From contig CAMCBW010000005.1 of NCBI GenBank assembly GCA_945873105.1, positions 62,001-126,000 on the forward strand: a stretch of 64,000 bases of DNA, given 5' to 3'. This DNA comes from Tangfeifania diversioriginum. GTDB taxonomy: Bacteria > Bacteroidota > Bacteroidia > Bacteroidales > Prolixibacteraceae. The position numbers and the translations under genes were made by a program. Positions 7,220 through 15,913 of the stretch are shown in pieces (the first letter of the stretch is position 1; every line of letters starts with the position of its first letter). Below the pieces are notes generated by a model that saw only the letters and a program-made list of their open reading frames with translations, ran no database searches and was not told the origin of the DNA.

Positions 7220-9817
7220 ATGGAAGAGACATATTTCAAAAACCTGAGACAACCTGAAAACATCAATCCTACCTGGAAAAAGATTATTGTTGAATCAGCC
7301 TTACCATCCGAACTTTCCGCCTTGCGCACAATTTCAAGAAACCTTTGGTGGGTCTGGAGTGTGGATGCCAGGGCCCTCTTCAATGAAATTGATCCGGTAA
7401 TTTGGGAAAAATGCGAGCACAATCCGATCATATTGCTTGAACAGACCAGCCACGACCGTTTTGCAGAGTTGAAATCAGATGAATCTTTCATCCTCAGGAT
7501 GAAATCTGTTGAAATTCAATTTAACAAATACCTCAAGGAACGGAAGAAATTGCGTGGTCCCAAAATTGCCTACTTCAGCATGGAATTTGGACTCCATTCG
7601 AGTTTAAAAATATATTCCGGGGGACTGGGTATTCTTGCCGGCGACTACCTGAAAGAGGCAAGTGATTCAAAAGTAGACATGACGGCTGTTGGATTACTCT
7701 ACCGGTACGGTTACTTCAAACAGGTGATCTCCACCAATGGGGAGCAGTTGGCGACCTATGAACCCGAACATTTTTCCAAGATTCCGATCCAACCTGCGTT
7801 GGACGAAAATGGCGAATGGATCATTGTTGAGGTAAAAATGCCCGATCGCATCGTATTTGTCAGAGTTTGGTATGTCAATGTTGGAAATGTCAAACTGTAC
7901 CTGCTCGATACCGATTCGGATAGTAATCCGGAGGGAGACCGTTCCATCACCCATCACCTCTATGGCGGTGACAATGAGAACAGGTTAAAACAAGAGATGG
8001 TACTGGGTCTTGGAGGAATTCGCGCACTGGAAAGACTTGGCATTCAGTCCGATATTTACCATTGCAACGAAGGACATGCCGCCTTCATCGGACTCGAGCG
8101 CATTTTGCAAATTAAGAACAAATCGAAGCTGGATTATTCCGAAGCCAAAGAGATTGTAAGGGCATCCACGCTGTTTACCACCCATACTCCCGTGCCTGCA
8201 GGCCATGACTCTTTCCCCGATGAAACCTTCAAGGCATACATGCATCCTGTGGCCCTGGAACTGGGAATTACCATGGATGAGCTGATGATGCTGGGCAAAG
8301 CCGACAGTCACGAAGGTCGTTTCAACATGAGTTTTCTAGCAGCGAATCTGTCCCAGGCCATCAATGGCGTGAGCAAACTGCACGGAGATGTCAGCAAACA
8401 ACTGCTGAGCGAACTATACAGGGGTTTCCTGCCGGAGGAACTCGACAACATCGGTTACGTCACCAATGGAGTGCACTACCCCACCTGGGCTGCTGCCGAC
8501 TGGAAAGTCGTTCACGATCAAATCCTCTCTGCCGAAGAGATGGCAGAGGATATCCATGAATACGAGGAGGGAGGCGAAATGCGGGCCTGGAGAAACATCT
8601 ACAAGGTTTCTGATAAATTGATCTGGGATACCAAATCCAAACTCCGCGAACAACTGATCGAATACATCAAAAGACGGTTCACCGACATCCACATCCAGCG
8701 GAACGAAAATCCAAAATACATCTCTGAAGCCATCTCCAAGCTCAATCCCAAGGCATTGACCATCGGATTCGCGCGACGTTTTGCCACCTACAAAAGGGCG
8801 CACCTGCTGTTCCGTGACCTGGAACGACTGGCCAAGATTATCAACAATCCCGACAGGCCTGTTCAGTTTCTCTTTGCAGGAAAGGCACATCCAGCCGACA
8901 AGGCAGGTCAGGATCTGATCAAATACATCATCGATATCTCCAAACGACCCGAATTTGTTGGCCGAATACTCTTCCTGCAAAACTACGACATGAACATTGC
9001 CAAGATGCTGGTTCAAGGTTGTGATGTTTGGATGAATACTCCTACCCGGCCACTTGAAGCATCCGGTACCTCCGGTGAAAAGGGGGTCATGAACGGCACG
9101 CTTCACTTTTCAGTCCTGGATGGCTGGTGGGTTGAAGGTTACAAACAGGATGCCGGTTGGGCCCTGCCACTCGAAAATTCATTCGACAGTCCGGAACTCC
9201 AGGATGAACTCGACTCCGAAGCAATCTATGGAATCCTTGAAAATGAAGTAGTTCCTGCCTATTATTACCGAAATGACAAAAATATCCCGGTGCTATGGGT
9301 CGACTTTATCAAGAACACATTTGCTGAAGTCGTTCCCCTATTCACGACCAAAAGAATGATGAAAGACTACTTCACGAGATATTACCTGCCCCAGGCAGAG
9401 CGAACTGCATCTCTGAAGGAGAACAATTTCAAAGTGGCCAGGGATTTGGCTGCATGGAAAGCAAAAATTCTAAATGTTTGGAATACCATTGAGGTGAAAA
9501 ATATTCAGGTTTCGGATGGTATCACCAATACCTACGAAATGGGCAAGGCCTATCCTTCCAGCGTTACACTAGATTTGAAAGGTCTTGCACCAGATGAAAT
9601 CGGGGTAGAACTGATCGTAGCCACAGGTACCGATCAACCAAAATTTGTGGCCAAATATGATTTCTCGGCAAAGAAAACGACCAATGACCAACTGGCTCAC
9701 TACCTTTTGGAACTTACCTTGAAGAAACCAGGAAGTTACAACTATGGATTGAGGATCTATGCAAAACACAGTGGTCTTCCCAACCGACAAGATTTCAGGT
9801 TGCTGAAGTGGCTATAA
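7220..9817 (+). CDS. glgP: Alpha-glucan (glycogen) phosphorylase
   Basis: An 865-residue PLP enzyme releasing glucose-1-phosphate from alpha-1,4-glucan. The N-terminal ~110 residues form the DUF3417-type extension (L-R-T-I-S-R-N-L-W-W-V-W) typical of the shorter bacterial and archaeal phosphorylase class. The core follows, with G-G-L-G-I-L-A-G-D-Y near residue 135 and E-A-S-G-T-S-G-E-K-G-V-M-N-G starting at residue 613, whose Lys (about 621) corresponds to the PLP-binding Lys of GT35 enzymes. The C-terminal ~100 residues are beta-rich. The 157-base spacer before it with the palindrome at 7164-7197 suggests separate control from the three genes upstream. Confidence 0.93.
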   Translation: MEETYFKNLRQPENINPTWKKIIVESALPSELSALRTISRNLWWVWSVDARALFNEIDPVIWEKCEHNPIILLEQTSHDRFAELKSDESFILRMKSVEIQFNKYLKERKKLRGPKIAYFSMEFGLHSSLKIYSGGLGILAGDYLKEASDSKVDMTAVGLLYRYGYFKQVISTNGEQLATYEPEHFSKIPIQPALDENGEWIIVEVKMPDRIVFVRVWYVNVGNVKLYLLDTDSDSNPEGDRSITHHLYGGDNENRLKQEMVLGLGGIRALERLGIQSDIYHCNEGHAAFIGLERILQIKNKSKLDYSEAKEIVRASTLFTTHTPVPAGHDSFPDETFKAYMHPVALELGITMDELMMLGKADSHEGRFNMSFLAANLSQAINGVSKLHGDVSKQLLSELYRGFLPEELDNIGYVTNGVHYPTWAAADWKVVHDQILSAEEMAEDIHEYEEGGEMRAWRNIYKVSDKLIWDTKSKLREQLIEYIKRRFTDIHIQRNENPKYISEAISKLNPKALTIGFARRFATYKRAHLLFRDLERLAKIINNPDRPVQFLFAGKAHPADKAGQDLIKYIIDISKRPEFVGRILFLQNYDMNIAKMLVQGCDVWMNTPTRPLEASGTSGEKGVMNGTLHFSVLDGWWVEGYKQDAGWALPLENSFDSPELQDELDSEAIYGILENEVVPAYYYRNDKNIPVLWVDFIKNTFAEVVPLFTTKRMMKDYFTRYYLPQAERTASLKENNFKVARDLAAWKAKILNVWNTIEVKNIQVSDGITNTYEMGKAYPSSVTLDLKGLAPDEIGVELIVATGTDQPKFVAKYDFSAKKTTNDQLAHYLLELTLKKPGSYNYGLRIYAKHSGLPNRQDFRLLKWL

Positions 9818-9831
9818 TTTAATCCGTCGTT

Positions 9832-10587
9832 TTACAATTTATTGTACAGGAGCTTGTTGAGGAGATCTTCCTTGTATTTTGGAGATACCTTCAACTGCTC
9901 TCCTGTTTTCAATTCTACCATTCCTCCCTTTGCCTTGATGTAGCGCACCACATTCACCAGGTTCACCAGATGGCTCCTGTGAATTCGGATAAATCCCAAC
10001 GGTGTTAGCAGGTTTTCAAACTCCAGCAAGGTTCTGCTAACAATCTTCTCTTCAGCATCCTTGAAAATAATCCGGGTGTAATTGCGCAACCCCTCACAGC
10101 GGATGATCTTGTCAGCGGCAATGATGGCAAAGCCGTTTAACTCCGGCAACGCAATCGTCTTGGCCCCCTGCTCCCCATGTGACAATATATTTGCCCTGAG
10201 CGCATTGACAGCAATGGTGTTCTCAACTCTTTTGATTTTGGGTATCCTGGCAATGGCCTTGCCAAGCTCCTCGATGTTAATGGGCTTCACAATGTAATCG
10301 AATGCCGAATACTTGAAAGCCCTGATGGCATATTCACTATAGGCAGTAATAAAGATGATTTTAAAATCAATCTTCTTTAACTTGTCCAACAGATCAAAAC
10401 CCGTACCATCGGGCATGCTGATATCCAAAAAAACCAAATCAGGACTGACCTGTTCGATCAGTCTTGTACCCTCTTCAACAGATCCGGCCTCTCCCAGTAT
10501 TTCCACATTTGCAATGGTTTTCTTCAGAATCTCTCTCAACAACATCCTGGAGATGGAATCATCGTCCACAATAACAGCCTTTACCAT
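9832..10587 (-). CDS. LytTR family response regulator
   Basis: A 251-residue two-component regulator. The receiver domain occupies residues 1 to about 118, with the acidic pocket D-D-D at 8-10, phosphoacceptor D55 in F-L-D-I-S-M-P-D, and the conserved T and K (I-T-A-Y-S and V-K-P-I). The LytTR DNA-binding domain covers roughly 140-250 (R-T-L-L-E-F-E-N-L-L and R-I-H-R-S-H-L-V-N). The gene converges on glgP, only 14 bases from its stop, and no histidine kinase is next to it, so its partner (usually a LytS/YehU-type kinase) is encoded elsewhere. Targets are unknown. Confidence 0.93.
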   Translation of the reverse strand: MVKAVIVDDDSISRMLLREILKKTIANVEILGEAGSVEEGTRLIEQVSPDLVFLDISMPDGTGFDLLDKLKKIDFKIIFITAYSEYAIRAFKYSAFDYIVKPINIEELGKAIARIPKIKRVENTIAVNALRANILSHGEQGAKTIALPELNGFAIIAADKIIRCEGLRNYTRIIFKDAEEKIVSRTLLEFENLLTPLGFIRIHRSHLVNLVNVVRYIKAKGGMVELKTGEQLKVSPKYKEDLLNKLLYNKL

Positions 10588-10766
10588 AATAGTTATTTTT
10601 CAAAAATCAGTTGCCAATCTTCCCTTCGAAGGGAAGTAAAATAAAGCACCCAACTAAAAGTGCGTTCAATGATAACAAAGTAAACCCGAAAAGGATTTAC
10701 AGAATTGAATATTTTTTAAAAAAAATGCAAATTCCCTATTATTTAAGATATTTGTAAAAAAAATCA

Positions 10767-11507
10767 ATGGCCTCCATACTCTGTATCGAAACCTCCACAG
10801 AAGTCTGTTCAGTTGCCCTTTCCGTTGATGGAGCGATTGTCGGACAGCGCGAAGATGCCAGCGGCAAGAACCATGCCCTGCTGTTAACCCTCTTTGCGGA
10901 AGAGGTCATGAAGGCCAGCCATCGCTCCTTTAACCAACTCGATGCCATCGCCGTTTCCGGTGGACCTGGATCCTATACCGGCTTACGAATTGGGGTCTCT
11001 ACTGCCAAAGGATTGTGTTACGCTGCCGGATTGCCCCTCATTGCCATCCCCTCGCTCGAAGCAATGGCCCACCATGTGGTCCACAATCTTTCCATTTGGG
11101 GATATGGGACCAACGAACAACTGCTTTTTTGCCCAATGATAGATGCCAGGAGAATGGAGGTATATGCCGCCATCTACAACAACCAGATGCAACTCATCAG
11201 AAATATTCAGGCAGATATCATCGATCATCTCTCTTTTGAAGAGCTCCTGCAAAACTACAAAATACTCTTTTTCGGCAATGGAGCCGGCAAGTGTAAATCC
11301 TCCCTCCTTCATCCAAATGCACTGTTCCTGGAAAACATCACAACTTCTGCCTGTTATATGGCAAAACCGGCAGAGGAAGCCTTTCTTCAGGATAAATTTG
11401 CAGACGTAGCCTATTATGAACCCTATTACCTGAAAGACTTTGTGGCCACTGTACCAACGAAGAATATCTTTCATTCAAAACCGGAGGCAAACCTGCCAGA
11501 AGAATGA
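10767..11507 (+). CDS. tsaB: tRNA threonylcarbamoyladenosine biosynthesis protein TsaB
   Basis: A 246-residue ASKHA-fold protein that partners TsaD in making t6A37 of tRNA. The N-terminus I-L-C-I-E-T-S-T-E-V-C-S-V-A and the later V-S-G-G-P-G-S-Y-T-G-L-R-I-G are diagnostic for TsaB. The C-terminal 16 residues extend past the usual end (Y-Y-L-K-D-F) and reach into the following gene. The stop overlaps the ATG of the next glycosyltransferase (ATGA), so they are translationally coupled, although the functions look unrelated. Confidence 0.95.
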   Translation: MASILCIETSTEVCSVALSVDGAIVGQREDASGKNHALLLTLFAEEVMKASHRSFNQLDAIAVSGGPGSYTGLRIGVSTAKGLCYAAGLPLIAIPSLEAMAHHVVHNLSIWGYGTNEQLLFCPMIDARRMEVYAAIYNNQMQLIRNIQADIIDHLSFEELLQNYKILFFGNGAGKCKSSLLHPNALFLENITTSACYMAKPAEEAFLQDKFADVAYYEPYYLKDFVATVPTKNIFHSKPEANLPEE

Positions 11508-12784
11508 AGAAAATCCTGATCATCACCTATTATTGGCCACCCAGTGGAGGTGCGGGTGTTCAGCGATGGCTGAAGTTTTCGAAGTACCTGCCTGAATTCG
11601 GCTACCAGCCGGTTGTATTGACAGTCGACGATGCGATGGCCTCCTATGCGCAGACAGATTATTCCCTACTTCAGGAGGTTGGTCCGGAAACCCAGGTCCA
11701 CCGGGCCAAAACCTTCGAACCCTACAACCTCTACCGGAAACTTTCAGGCAAAAAGGAGATCCCCTATGGCGGCTTCTCCAACCAGAAAAAGGTAACAGTT
11801 TTTGAGAAACTATCCCGGCTCATCCGCGGTAACCTCTTTCTCCCGGATCCCAGAAGGGGATGGAACCGCTATGCCCTGAGAAAAGCACTGGAACTGATCC
11901 AACAGGAGGGGATCGATGTGGTGGTCACCTCCGGTCCACCGCACTCCACCCACCTCATCGGGAAAAAAATCAAAGCCCTGACAGGCACCCGGTGGATCGC
12001 CGATTTCAGGGATCCCTGGACCGACATCTATTACTACAAGGAGCTCTATCACAGTAAACTGGCTACATGGTACGACAAAAGTACGGAGAGAAAAGTGCTG
12101 GTCCATGCAGACAAAATCATTACCGTCAGCGGGGAGGTTGGCAAACTGTTGCTCCGGAAAATTCCCGGTTCCACCGGAAAAATAGCGGTAATCCCCAATG
12201 GATACGATGAGACAGATTTCGATAAGGTCACTCACCTCGCCAACAAACGCTTTACCATCACCTATACCGGTACCATTGCCGTGAACTACCGGATCGAACA
12301 GTTCATCGAAGCCATCTCCAGGCTACCGGAAGGGGTAAAAAATGAGCTGCGAATTCGGTTTGTGGGAAATGTCCCCGACGAAATCCTCCGTCTTTTCGAG
12401 TTGAAAAATCTCAGTCACCTGGTCGAAGTGCTGGGTTACATCCCCCATGAGAGGGCCGTCGCAGAGATGGTCAATGCCTCCCTGTTGCTCCTGGCGATCC
12501 CCGATTCGCCCGATAACAAAGGAATCGTAACGGGAAAATTCTTCGAGTACCTTGCCGCCAGGAGACCGATTCTGGCCATCGGGCCCAAAGGGGGTGATGT
12601 AGACAGAATGGTTCGCGAATGCAAGGCCGGACAACTGTTTTCCTACGACGAGGGAGACCAGATGTACCAATACATTCTTGACCTCTTTGGAGCGGTAAAT
12701 AATGGAATTTTCCAATCACAAACCACTGGTATAGAAAAATATACCCGCAGAAATCTGACCAGGCAACTCATTGAAAATCTCTGA
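11504..12784 (+). CDS. Glycosyltransferase, GT4-type (surface polysaccharide)
   Basis: A 426-residue GT-B glycosyltransferase. The N-terminus has the T-Y-Y-W-P-P-S-G-G-A-G-V-Q-R-W pattern of Bacteroidetes GT4-like enzymes, V-I-P-N-G-Y-D mid-protein and a C-terminal domain with D-N-K-G-I-V-T-G-K-F-F-E-Y-L-A, where E and the preceding loop contact the nucleotide sugar. It is probably cytoplasmic, building envelope glycan. It overlaps tsaB by four bases, and the next glycosyltransferase starts 16 bases downstream. Donor and acceptor are unknown. Confidence 0.87.
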   Translation: MKKILIITYYWPPSGGAGVQRWLKFSKYLPEFGYQPVVLTVDDAMASYAQTDYSLLQEVGPETQVHRAKTFEPYNLYRKLSGKKEIPYGGFSNQKKVTVFEKLSRLIRGNLFLPDPRRGWNRYALRKALELIQQEGIDVVVTSGPPHSTHLIGKKIKALTGTRWIADFRDPWTDIYYYKELYHSKLATWYDKSTERKVLVHADKIITVSGEVGKLLLRKIPGSTGKIAVIPNGYDETDFDKVTHLANKRFTITYTGTIAVNYRIEQFIEAISRLPEGVKNELRIRFVGNVPDEILRLFELKNLSHLVEVLGYIPHERAVAEMVNASLLLLAIPDSPDNKGIVTGKFFEYLAARRPILAIGPKGGDVDRMVRECKAGQLFSYDEGDQMYQYILDLFGAVNNGIFQSQTTGIEKYTRRNLTRQLIENL

Positions 12785-12800
12785 AACCGATTCTTGTCCC

Positions 12801-13826
12801 ATGAACAACAAAGGAGTAAATAGAAGATCAGTCCTGTTTGTATACACAAGCATGTCCTCCTTTGTGAAAAACGATTACCAGACAATTTCCTCCCTGCACA
12901 AAGTTCAAAAATACCACTTCAAGCCCGTCAGGGGCATTTTGAAGAACGCACTGGAAATGGTCAGACAACTGTTTTTCCTGCTGCTCTTCGGCTGGAAATA
13001 CGACCTCTTCTTTTGCTGGTTTGCCGATTACCACTCCTTCCTGCCGGTACTCTTTGCCAAAATCTTCCGCAAGCAATCGGTCGTGGTCATCGGAGGCTAC
13101 GATGTATGCCGTATCCGGAAGTTGAACTACGGGGCCTTCTGCTCCCCTTTCCGGGGCTGGTTTTGTGCCTCTTCCATGAAAATGGCCAGTACCATCCTGA
13201 CAGTTTCCGGTCATGTAGACCGCAAGGCGAAAACGATCGCTCCCGGAACCAACCGGAAAATGATCTACAATTGCGTGACGCTGGAAAATCCATCCGCCAC
13301 GGCCGAACCCAAAACCGATACCATCCTTACCGTAGGACTGATCGGCAATGAACGTACCTTTTACCTCAAAGGGATCGACACTTTTATCGAAATTGCCGGA
13401 TTATTGCCAGGGTTCAAATTTGAAATAGTTGGTCTCGACGCCGAAAAACTGGCACATAAACTTCAAAATATTCCGGCCAACGTCTCAGTTTACGACAAAG
13501 TCGAACCGGCGGATTTAATCGCCTTCTACCGGAAAGCCAAGGTCTACTGTCAGCTCTCACGTTCCGAGTCTTTTGGCGTCTCCATTGCCGAAGCCATGAC
13601 CTTTGGCGCCTTTCCGGTCGTCACCGCAGAAGGCGGGATGCCGGAAGTGATCGGGAATGCAGGTGTGGTGGTAAAAAGAGATCCTGAATTGATTGCACAG
13701 CTGATCTCGGAAAGGATCCTAAAAGGGGGAGATCCCCATGAAAACACCATCCGCAGGCAGGTTACCGATCATTTTTCCCGGAAGCAAAGGGCTGAGTCCA
13801 TTTTGCTGGTCTGTTTAAATTTATAA
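12801..13826 (+). CDS. Glycosyltransferase, GT4 family
   Basis: A 341-residue glycosyltransferase whose C-terminal half has the E-x7-E motif in S-E-S-F-G-V-S-I-A-E-A-M and the sugar-nucleotide-binding G-G-M-P-E-V; G-L-I-G-N-E-R-T-F-Y-L-K-G-I-D leads that domain. A hydrophobic patch around residues 60-85 suggests peripheral membrane association. The ATG at 12801 is preferred to a TTG at 12771, which lies inside the upstream gene. It is presumably cotranscribed with the glycosyltransferase before it. Confidence 0.86.
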   Translation: MNNKGVNRRSVLFVYTSMSSFVKNDYQTISSLHKVQKYHFKPVRGILKNALEMVRQLFFLLLFGWKYDLFFCWFADYHSFLPVLFAKIFRKQSVVVIGGYDVCRIRKLNYGAFCSPFRGWFCASSMKMASTILTVSGHVDRKAKTIAPGTNRKMIYNCVTLENPSATAEPKTDTILTVGLIGNERTFYLKGIDTFIEIAGLLPGFKFEIVGLDAEKLAHKLQNIPANVSVYDKVEPADLIAFYRKAKVYCQLSRSESFGVSIAEAMTFGAFPVVTAEGGMPEVIGNAGVVVKRDPELIAQLISERILKGGDPHENTIRRQVTDHFSRKQRAESILLVCLNL

Positions 13827-14097
13827 CACAGAGAATAACTTTCCATCGATCAAAATTGCCTTTGCATAGATATTTCTGCCTTTGCATAGATTCATAAGAG
13901 AAACCCCAGAGCGACACAGAGTTGGAAAATCGCAAGCGATTTTCTCTCTGTGTACTTCATTTTTCTCTTTCAAATTTTTCAAAAAGCGATAATTTCAAAG
14001 CCATAATCAGTTTCATCAAGGAGTCATAAATTCTCTGTGTAATAATTTAAATGGCTTAATAATATATCTTTGCTGCCAGGACCTAAAATTTGCTACG
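13827..14097. repeat. Repeat-bearing spacer with an imperfect hairpin
   Basis: A noncoding spacer. CTTTGCATAGAT occurs twice about 24 bases apart near 13860-13890. Positions 13914-13953 form an imperfect hairpin: outer arms ACACAGAG / CTCTGTGT and a perfect inner stem AAAATCGC-AA-GCGATTTT (13926-13943). Variants of ACACAGAG recur on both sides. It resembles dispersed intergenic repeat sequence; a terminator role for the glycosyltransferase genes is possible. Confidence 0.5.
14065..14072 (+). promoter_or_regulatory. Candidate -7 element (TATCTTTG) for the methyltransferase
   Basis: Exact TAnnTTTG match 25 bases before the ATG at 14098; the implied start of transcription is within about 20 bases of the gene. 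No clear -33 TTTG at 19 bases. Confidence 0.45.
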
Positions 14098-15042
14098 ATG
14101 AGCACCAGCATTGCCTGTAAGATCTGTGGAAATCTCCACAACAACCGGATTCACCATGCTACTGAACGGCTGCTGAACATGGGAGATCCATTTGATTACC
14201 TCGAATGTGCCAGTTGCTATGCCTTGCAAATCGTTGAAACGCCTGAAAACCTCTCCAAATATTATCCCACTGAATATTACTCCTTCCGCCAGCCAAAATT
14301 TGGGCTGAGCCTGAATCCATTGGTCTATTTTCTGAAAAAAAGTTTGCTGCGCCACTACCTGCAGAAGTTTGATCCGATTGGCGCCCTGCTCTCCCTCTTC
14401 CTACCCCACCCCTTTCACTGGATGAAACCCGGGTTATTGGAATTCAACTCCTCCATTCTCGATGTAGGTTGCGGTTCCGGCAGGATCATCCAGTCGATGC
14501 AGCGCAGCGGCTTCAAGAACCTGACCGGCATCGATCCTTTCCTGGAAAAGGACCTTCAAGATACTCCCCACTTAAAGATCCTCAAGCGGGATCTCTTTGA
14601 GATGACGGGTAAATATGACTTCGTGATGCTGCACCATGCCTTCGAACACATGGACCAACCTGGAAAAGTGCTGGAAAAATTAGGTGAACTGCTTCAACCT
14701 AGCGGGAAACTCCTGATCAGGATCCCTGTAGCCAACTCCCATGCCTGGCGCAAATACCGCACCCATTGGTTTGCCCTCGATGCACCGCGGCATCTCTTCC
14801 TGCATACCACCCACAGCATGCACCTGCTGGCAAAGAGGGCCGGATTAAAAATTGATGGTATCGTTTACGACTCCTCCTTCGTGCAGTTCGCCTCCAGCGA
14901 AAAGTACCTGCGGGACATCCCCTATTCCGATGATTTTTCGATGTTTACCAGGAAACAGATGAAGGATTTCTCCCGGGAAGCTGCCAGGCTCAACGGCATT
15001 GGGGATGGGGATTGTGCCTGCATCTATTTGTCGGTGAAATAA
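14098..15042 (+). CDS. Class I SAM-dependent methyltransferase with N-terminal Cys motif
   Basis: A 314-residue methyltransferase. The first 45 residues carry two Cys pairs (C-K-I-C and, later, C-A-S-C), suggesting a small zinc-binding module as in sugar C-methyltransferase-like proteins. The SAM-binding motif I-L-D-V-G-C-G-S-G-R-I-I is near residue 120, and H-A-F-E-H-M-D-Q-P and P-N/A-S-type strands follow (V-A-N-S-H-A-W). The family is common among polysaccharide genes, which fits the glycosyltransferases upstream, but the substrate is not known. Separate transcription is likely because of a 271-base spacer with its own -7 element. Confidence 0.88.
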   Translation: MSTSIACKICGNLHNNRIHHATERLLNMGDPFDYLECASCYALQIVETPENLSKYYPTEYYSFRQPKFGLSLNPLVYFLKKSLLRHYLQKFDPIGALLSLFLPHPFHWMKPGLLEFNSSILDVGCGSGRIIQSMQRSGFKNLTGIDPFLEKDLQDTPHLKILKRDLFEMTGKYDFVMLHHAFEHMDQPGKVLEKLGELLQPSGKLLIRIPVANSHAWRKYRTHWFALDAPRHLFLHTTHSMHLLAKRAGLKIDGIVYDSSFVQFASSEKYLRDIPYSDDFSMFTRKQMKDFSREAARLNGIGDGDCACIYLSVK

Positions 15043-15184
15043 CACCGTCAGGAAGAAACGCAGGACAAATCAGCTCAATCCCTGAACGCGCCATTGGGAG
15101 GGGAAAGATGTCCACCGAAAAACACCCCGAGTACTCGGGTCCGAACTTAATGGGTAGCTGAAAATTTGCGTTAGGCTTTCTTTT

Positions 15185-15511
15185 TCAGGTGATTTTGACA
15201 AAGTTGTCTTCAAGCTTTACATTAAAATTTATCTCCGCTTTTAATGCTTTGAAAACTTTCAATATCGTGTCAATTGTCGCACTATTGGCACTGCTCTCCA
15301 GCTTAGAAATCTGAGCTTTTTGTACTCCAATAAGTTTTCCAAGTTCATCTTGTGTCAAATTACGTTCTTGTCGGGCAGTTTTTATCATTTTGCCCAAAAC
15401 ATCCATGCGAAGTTCGTATTCATACTCGTCTCTTTCGGAAGTGCCGACTTCACCGATATACTTGTCTTTCATTTCGGCAAACGTGTAGGTTTTCATCTCT
15501 TTTGCAGCCAT
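15185..15511 (-). CDS. XRE-family antitoxin (HigA-like)
   Basis: A 108-residue protein with a lambda-repressor-type helix-turn-helix at about residues 38-95 (R-N-L-T-Q-D-E-L-G-K-L-I-G-V-Q-K-A-Q-I-S-K-L-E). The first ~35 residues are charged and probably form the toxin-binding arm. It lies four bases downstream of the toxin gene on the same strand. Toxin-first order is the HigBA arrangement. It should neutralise the toxin and autorepress the pair; the operator was not identified. Confidence 0.87.
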   Translation of the reverse strand: MAAKEMKTYTFAEMKDKYIGEVGTSERDEYEYELRMDVLGKMIKTARQERNLTQDELGKLIGVQKAQISKLESSANSATIDTILKVFKALKAEINFNVKLEDNFVKIT

Positions 15512-15515
15512 ATCT

Positions 15516-15857
15516 TTACTTATTATGTTTGCTGTTAAAATACTTTTCTCTCAATTTGGTTGCATGTTCAATTTCGCTTATCGGAACTTTGTCAACCTTT
15601 TTAACGAAACCGTGGGTTGCAATTACCAATGTTATTTTATTATCGGTTTTGTCCCAAAATGAAAGAAGTCTGATCTGAAGTCCAGCGAACTTTGTCCGAA
15701 GTTCCCAAATGTCGTTTTGAAGCTTCTTAAAAAGCCTTGGATCATTTGTCTGTTCGGCAAGGTCAATGTTGTAAAAGATTTTTTTGATACTCTTTGAGTC
15801 CAGTCCAGCAATAAATTCATTGGCCTCCTCTAAAAATATCGTTTCAAAGTATCTCAT
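15516..15857 (-). CDS. RelE/HigB-like toxin (Gp49/DUF891 type)
   Basis: A 113-residue predicted mRNA interferase. The order of segments (F-L-E-E-A-N-E-F-I, then K-L-Q-N-D-I-W-E-L-R-T, L-R-L/I-R-L-L-S-F-W-D, and H-G-F-V-K-K-V-D-K-V-P-I) matches phage-derived Gp49-like HigB toxins. The ATG complementary to 15857 is preferred over the one at 15869 because the -7 element at 15890-15883 places transcription start only a few bases before the latter. The pair is flanked by noncoding sequence, as expected for a mobile addiction module. Activity is inferred. Confidence 0.85.
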   Translation of the reverse strand: MRYFETIFLEEANEFIAGLDSKSIKKIFYNIDLAEQTNDPRLFKKLQNDIWELRTKFAGLQIRLLSFWDKTDNKITLVIATHGFVKKVDKVPISEIEHATKLREKYFNSKHNK

Positions 15858-15882
15858 TCTTAACTGCACTTGCTTAACGGCA

Positions 15883-15913
15883 CAAATATAATAAATGTTT
15901 CCAAATTTAGAAA
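15883..15913 (-). promoter_or_regulatory. Candidate promoter of the toxin-antitoxin pair
   Basis: Read on the minus strand: TTTC (15913-15910), 19 bases, then TATATTTG (15890-15883), an exact -7 consensus with a one-mismatch -33 box at the ideal spacing for the Bacteroidetes primary sigma factor. Confidence 0.55.

Noticed and set aside
15150..15184. GCGTTAGGC resembling an integron attC end
   Set aside because: Only one half-site matches the attC core and no partner site was found at the right distance; no integrase.
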